Shown: piece after piece, positions 35,924-40,171 of the stretch
Layout: each line of letters begins with the position of its first letter
How positions within the stretch are numbered: position 1 is the stretch's first letter
Source of the DNA: Pseudomonadota bacterium
Lineage (GTDB): Bacteria; Desulfobacterota; Desulfobulbia; Desulfobulbales; JAHJIY01
NCBI GenBank assembly: GCA_018823175.1
Contig: JAHJIY010000031.1
Coordinates: 1 to 40,171, forward strand
Length of the DNA stretch: 40,171 nucleotides
Reading direction: 5' to 3'
Notes under the pieces: model-generated
The model's input: only the letters and a program-made list of their open reading frames with translations
Database searches by the model: none
What the model was told of the DNA's origin: nothing
Made by a program: the position numbers and the translations under genes

Positions 35924-38023
35924 ATGGAAAAATCCCCCCCTGCTCTAGCCGTTATTCACGTTCTGTCCTACCAAGGGGAAAGAATGTTTGGCGATAAATG
36001 GGCGGCTTTCATCAATACATTTCGCAACCGCTTGAAACAATATGGGATCGAAGAAAAAGACAGCTCGGCCAATCTTCTGCAATTCAGTTATAATCATCCT
36101 CATGCTGCTTTAGCGTCTGTCTTTGAAAGTCTGGAAGAAACCAAAAAAGAATACGGCTGGAAAAAATCCACCGGCATCGTGCCAATCCAGATTATTTTCC
36201 ATATCGACAAACCAGGCGATCCGCCGCCACCCATCCGCGACATCTCCGCTGATTTATGGGACCTGCTGCACCAGGAAACACCCTATGTCACCCGCCAGCT
36301 AAAACAGCAATGGAATAACTTAATGTCCGGCAAGAAACTGCCGGACTTATCATTTGAACAGGAAGGACAGGAACTTTGCCAACTTGTCTTCAAAAAAGAA
36401 TCACTGATTCGTTCGGAAAAGCTTTTCCCAAACAGAGAATTACCCGTTCTCGGCAGTCAGCCGGAATGTTTTTACTGCGGCATGACCAACCATAAAGCCG
36501 CGGCCTGTCCTGCCAAATTTCTGACCATGGAAACCCAGGGACTGCCATATGTCGGGTTTATCCCAATCGACCGGATCAACGATCTTTACCAAACAATATT
36601 CAGTAATTTTAATAAATATACTGAACTGATCACCGCAGGGATCCCGCCTGCCAAGATCAGAAAAGAGGAGGACCTCCAGGTCCTTGTGGCATATTTCGAT
36701 CAGTTCATAATTTTCCAGCCAAGATTTTTATGGAATACCGCCTTTTCCATAAATTATGACTGGGACAATATTTACCGCTCTGACAAAATTAACATCGACA
36801 ATCAACCCCTTTATCTGGGATTTGATTGCCTGCGGGCGGGGAATTATTCTCAGGCGGAAGAACTGTTTGAGGCAGAACTGAAGGATCCCGGGGAAAAAAA
36901 GATATTTGCGGCCATCGGTTTGGCCTTTATGTACCTTGAGAAAGGCCAACCTAAGTACATGTCTCACTATCTGCAAAAAGCAGTGGAACTGGCAAGTCAG
37001 GAAAAGGAGCGGATATACACCGCTCTTCTTTTGGCCAGATTCTATGACCTGCAAGGAAATCTCTGGAAAGCCGACAATACCTTGAACCAGGCATTAACAA
37101 TCAACCGAAACTGCGTAGAAGCCAAGTACAGCAAAGTCCAGATGGCAACCAAGAGCGGCTTTGGTGAAAAAGTTGTAACCGATCTCCGCCCGATCGTCGA
37201 AGGACAACAGGAATTTTTCATGATCGCCCTTCTTGATCCAATTCTTTTACCAGTGCAAGGCTTGGTTAATGAGATGCTTAGCGCCATAATCCATGATCAT
37301 GCCCAAAGCGCTCTGGGGAAATTAAATAAGGCGCAAGAGGAGTGCGATGAACTGACTTCCTGGTTTGACAAGGATGATCGTCTGGTGGGAATTAACCTGA
37401 AGACCTTGGCCAACCTGAAAAATCTATTGGAAGAAAAAAGCTATTATGGAATCCAGGAAGCGGCCGAAAGGGCCCTGGGTCTGGTTTACTCATCCCAGCG
37501 AATCCAGGAAAACAAAATTGACGCCCTTCGGGAACAACTTAACGAAATAACCGCCCAATGGACAAACTATAAAAAAATTTGGGACCTGTTCAACTACAAG
37601 CCCTTATTCGAATCATTCAATAAAACCATAATCTCGGCAAAACAAAAAATCATCACCATCCGGGCCATTTCTGAAAAAATGAATGGCAACAATTATCGAA
37701 AATCAATAGCAATAAAAGATGAAATTATTAATGAACTGATCACTCTGAAACACCTTATAACCAGGATGAATCTGGTCAAATCAATTCTGGACGCCACCAG
37801 ACTTTTCGGCAAATATCTTCTGCTGAGTGAAATTATCCTGCTCAGCCTCACCATTGCACTATTCACACTACTAGCCAATATACTGGAAGGCTCGGGGACA
37901 GAAGGCATCTTACGACTGGTTAACGATCCCTGGTTCAAGAAACAAAGTATTTCGATCACCACCCTGCTCATCGCCCCAATGACCGCCCTGATCATGACCT
38001 CGGTGAAAAGCTTTAAAAAATAA
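35924..38023 (+). CDS. TPR-containing membrane protein with a CCHC zinc knuckle; N-terminal cyclase-like region
   Basis: I do not recognise this 699-residue protein as a named family. Residues about 5-165 have a pattern like a degenerate class III nucleotide cyclase (AVIHVLSYQGERMFG, later IQIIFHIDKPGD), but catalytic residues are not evident; this is a weak guess. Residues 182-195 read CFYCGMTNHKAAAC, an exact CX2CX4HX4C zinc knuckle (C182, C185, H190, C195). Residues about 295-400 contain TPR-like repeats (LYLGFDCLRAGNYSQAEELF, RFYDLQGNLWKADNTLNQAL). A helical, coiled-coil-prone region follows. Two TM helices lie at the C-terminus (about 632-654 and 675-692), so most of the protein should face the cytoplasm. 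It lies 90 bp after the REC-TPR gene, behind a hairpin. No strong Shine-Dalgarno is visible. Confidence 0.85.
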   Translation: MEKSPPALAVIHVLSYQGERMFGDKWAAFINTFRNRLKQYGIEEKDSSANLLQFSYNHPHAALASVFESLEETKKEYGWKKSTGIVPIQIIFHIDKPGDPPPPIRDISADLWDLLHQETPYVTRQLKQQWNNLMSGKKLPDLSFEQEGQELCQLVFKKESLIRSEKLFPNRELPVLGSQPECFYCGMTNHKAAACPAKFLTMETQGLPYVGFIPIDRINDLYQTIFSNFNKYTELITAGIPPAKIRKEEDLQVLVAYFDQFIIFQPRFLWNTAFSINYDWDNIYRSDKINIDNQPLYLGFDCLRAGNYSQAEELFEAELKDPGEKKIFAAIGLAFMYLEKGQPKYMSHYLQKAVELASQEKERIYTALLLARFYDLQGNLWKADNTLNQALTINRNCVEAKYSKVQMATKSGFGEKVVTDLRPIVEGQQEFFMIALLDPILLPVQGLVNEMLSAIIHDHAQSALGKLNKAQEECDELTSWFDKDDRLVGINLKTLANLKNLLEEKSYYGIQEAAERALGLVYSSQRIQENKIDALREQLNEITAQWTNYKKIWDLFNYKPLFESFNKTIISAKQKIITIRAISEKMNGNNYRKSIAIKDEIINELITLKHLITRMNLVKSILDATRLFGKYLLLSEIILLSLTIALFTLLANILEGSGTEGILRLVNDPWFKKQSISITTLLIAPMTALIMTSVKSFKK

Positions 38024-38165
38024 AGATCACGCCCATCCCGGTCAGTGGCGCAGTCTGTAAAAAGGATTTAAGGACAAAGGCAACAGCTATAAGCAATTAC
38101 CTTTTAGCCTGATCTCTTTGGGTTACAATTCTTATCGCATAATGCTAAACGCTTTCAGGCCAGAC

Positions 38166-39998
38166 CTAATTGCCCTTAACTGTTCCGGTTTGGACCAAAT
38201 CGTACATCAACACCGTAGTCTCCGGGCCGGAAAGCTTATCAAGCCAACCCCTCTGCAAAACCAAACCTACAAACAAACGCGCCACTCCATCAACAGACGG
38301 CAGCAATTGATAATCAGCGATATAACCATCGATCTTGCCAGTTCCCCAAATCTGGACCAGGGAAATCCCGTTCCAGGATAAACCTGTCAGCTCGCCATCC
38401 GGATAACTCTTCATCTTAGGCAGAATACGGGAGGCGGAAGACAAATTACGGTTAATCACTACCTCCAGCCGACCATCACCATTAAGGTCACTGATAATAA
38501 TCCGGGAAGGCACATAAATTCTAATATCGGTATCTTCGGATGACTCGGGAGATTCGAAATCATCTTTCCGGCCGCCAATATATCTGGTTACTCCGCCATA
38601 CCTTTCAGAACTTCGCCATAACATCTTGCCATCGCTTCTGATCACCCGTAACCGGTCATCCTGATCAACCGCGACAACTTCCATGGTTCCATCCTGATCC
38701 AAATCGACCAAAGCAAAATCAAACAGATTAATGGCATCCGGGACCGCCAGCTTTTCCCCAACCACCACCTTATCGTCCTTCATCGTCAACCGGAAAATCC
38801 CAGCTGCAATCGGCGAATCCAGCCCTCCTTTCTGACCAATTAAAACCAGACCTTCGCCCGGAATATCGAGAATTTTTATGTACCACGGTTTCTCCTTGAA
38901 AATATAGGCGAACCCATGTCCATCCCACTCAACCGCGCTGCCATCAGGATTCCAGCCGTCAGTTGTACTAAAGTATATCTCATCCTTGCCATTCTTGTTC
39001 AAATCAGCCAGATAAACCCCATGAATTACAAATCTTGAAGGAAGATCAAGGCCGCCAAATTTCGTGAAAGTACCGCTGGCAATACTAAAAACAAACAACT
39101 CTGAACGAGCGGCGATGACCACCTCGGGCTTACCGTCACCATCAATATCACCAACACCCATAGCTTGCAGATCAATTTCAAAATCTTTGCTTTTAGTAAA
39201 TGCCGCGCCGACCGGCGAAGCTATCGGCAAACCAGCCTTGGTCACAATTCCCGAGCCAACAACATTTTCAGATTTGACCGTAGCTTTCTCCGGCCCTGCC
39301 GGGGTCATAAAAACCCGATCCGGATGGGTTGTTTGCAAATGGAAGTCTGACTCCGACTCCGTTGATACAATTGTCTTGGTTTGCGAAGATATATTTTCCG
39401 GTTTATGGTCAAATATTTGACCTGCAATATCCCAGGTCAGCTTGTCAATGATCGCGATCAGCTCGTCTTCCCGCTCGGCGATAGCGGAAAAATTTCCCGT
39501 CTTTTCCGGCTCAGCAAGGTCATAAACCCTGGCATCAAGACTGAAGCCGCCACCCATGGCCGTAACACTACCGGTCAGCAGATAATCGGCCCCGACTTTG
39601 ACCGCCAGCCCCTGCCAGTCTTTTTCCCAATTACCGTCATTATCCACCGGCAGAACACTTTCCACCTTCCGACGATCAACAACCTCAACTCCAGCTCCAG
39701 CCGCTAGACGACTAGCCATCATGGAGCGGATGCCATCCTGTAAATATGAAAGATTTAAAGCGGCATGCACCGCAAAGGGCAAAACCGCAACCCGTTTCAG
39801 CGGCACCCCCTCTGCACAAAAAGCTTCCAGAGGAGCCAGTAATAAACACACAAGTAAAAACAGGCGGCCAAACTTTCCGCCACCAAACTTGCATCTGCTT
39901 GCAACAGAAAAGAAACATTGCGCCGCCCCGGCGGAGATAAGGGTATTTATGCCACCCCGAGTGCCCTTACGACACATTTCGTTTTGCATATTCATCAT
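38166..39998 (-). CDS. Exported protein with CsgG/TolB-like domain and VCBS/FG-GAP repeats
   Basis: The 610-residue protein has a hydrophobic signal segment at about 45-61 (FGRLFLLVCLLLAPLEAFCA), preceded by an unusually long N-region, so the true start may be downstream. Residues about 66-195 (KRVAVLPFAVH, DGIRSMMASRL, VEVVDRRKVESVL, GADYLLTGSV) resemble the CsgG / FlgO / TolB-N type fold of envelope proteins. Residues about 275-600 contain four calcium-type loops: DIDGDG (284-289), DLNKNG (332-337), DLDQDG (432-437) and DLNGDG (504-509), spaced as in VCBS/FG-GAP beta-propellers. It is likely periplasmic or outer-surface. GGGA precedes the ATG pair. It converges on the zinc-knuckle gene; the 142-bp gap shows no clear terminator. 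Confidence 0.88.
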   Translation of the reverse strand: MMNMQNEMCRKGTRGGINTLISAGAAQCFFSVASRCKFGGGKFGRLFLLVCLLLAPLEAFCAEGVPLKRVAVLPFAVHAALNLSYLQDGIRSMMASRLAAGAGVEVVDRRKVESVLPVDNDGNWEKDWQGLAVKVGADYLLTGSVTAMGGGFSLDARVYDLAEPEKTGNFSAIAEREDELIAIIDKLTWDIAGQIFDHKPENISSQTKTIVSTESESDFHLQTTHPDRVFMTPAGPEKATVKSENVVGSGIVTKAGLPIASPVGAAFTKSKDFEIDLQAMGVGDIDGDGKPEVVIAARSELFVFSIASGTFTKFGGLDLPSRFVIHGVYLADLNKNGKDEIYFSTTDGWNPDGSAVEWDGHGFAYIFKEKPWYIKILDIPGEGLVLIGQKGGLDSPIAAGIFRLTMKDDKVVVGEKLAVPDAINLFDFALVDLDQDGTMEVVAVDQDDRLRVIRSDGKMLWRSSERYGGVTRYIGGRKDDFESPESSEDTDIRIYVPSRIIISDLNGDGRLEVVINRNLSSASRILPKMKSYPDGELTGLSWNGISLVQIWGTGKIDGYIADYQLLPSVDGVARLFVGLVLQRGWLDKLSGPETTVLMYDLVQTGTVKGN

Positions 39999-40035
39999 AC
40001 TTTTCCCATTGAAGATTATTTATTTTCTCCCAATT

Positions 40036-40171
40036 GAGCCTCTTGCAAAATGACCAGTTCAACAGGTTTGACAAAGTCAACCTGTCGTATTTTGGTCTCT
40101 CAAGCAGACAGACCAAGACTTTCAACACCTATTTTGCTGATTTTTCGTGAATATTATGCCCGCATGGGCGC
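40036..40171. mobile_element. Possible terminus of an insertion element at the window edge
   Basis: GAGCCTCTTGCAAAA (40036-40050) looks like the terminal inverted repeat of some IS families as I remember them. It is followed by non-coding sequence including an imperfect hairpin (CAGGTTTGAC with AGTCAACCTG, near 40063-40083). No transposase is visible because the window ends at 40171. This is pattern memory, not proof. Confidence 0.2.

Noticed and set aside
39598..40053. Open frame of 151 codons on the plus strand
   Set aside because: It is antisense to the signal-peptide and CsgG-like region of the VCBS protein; no motif supports it.
40153..40171. Inverted copy of the 54-bp repeat at the right edge
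   Set aside because: Only TTATGCCC matches the conserved end in reverse; the adjoining bases differ and the window stops there.

Overview
The window looks like chromosomal DNA of a Gram-negative, probably anaerobic bacterium of moderate GC content. The best guess is Desulfobacterota, perhaps the Desulfobulbales. The clues are the rpsA-sppA-ihfB order, an exported protein combining a CsgG/TolB-like domain with VCBS repeats, a multihaem-style CxxCH sensor cyclase, a DUF5714 protein and a DUF6901-like protein. This placement is inference; no rRNA or tRNA gene is present to settle it. Most of the window is ordinary housekeeping DNA. A few accessory genes and a small family of hairpin repeats stand out.

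Layout. Bases 1-158 hold three tandem copies of a 54-bp hairpin repeat; single copies recur near 6818 and 22709. From 155 to 3428 are a histone-deacetylase-family hydrolase, a haem-motif diguanylate cyclase and 5-formyltetrahydrofolate cyclo-ligase. From 3606 to 10551 is the accessory stretch: a 1067-residue radical SAM / ArsM-like methyltransferase / DUF5714 fusion, a DUF6901-like protein, an alpha/beta hydrolase and a small exported protein. From 10743 to 17934 is nucleic-acid maintenance: a tRNA-dihydrouridine synthase, an SbcD/SbcC-like nuclease pair, a zinc-ribbon RDD membrane protein and MutM. From 17966 to 22588 on the minus strand lie pcnB-bioB-bioF, overlapping and ending in a clear terminator, and a nitronate monooxygenase. 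From 23029 to 24933 is a HAD / Nudix / REC-GGDEF cluster. From 25191 to 28213 is rpsA-sppA-ihfB, facing a Sua5/YciO protein. From 29064 to 33198 is ppx-guaB-guaA with a textbook terminator. From 33381 to 38023 is a signalling group: GAF histidine kinase, REC-TPR regulator and a TPR membrane protein with a retroviral-type CCHC zinc knuckle. The last gene (38166-39998, minus) is a secreted or periplasmic VCBS protein. The right edge may hold the start of an insertion element.

Functional links. guaB and guaA complete GMP synthesis from IMP; ppx upstream may tie in (p)ppGpp or polyphosphate. bioB and bioF give two biotin steps, with bioA/bioD not in view. Two diguanylate cyclases, one membrane-bound with a haem motif and I-site and one REC-controlled without a canonical I-site, point to c-di-GMP control. 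The most unusual items are the three-domain fusion at 3606-6809, the zinc-knuckle protein at 35924-38023, and the repeat family, whose stem shows compensatory changes between copies.
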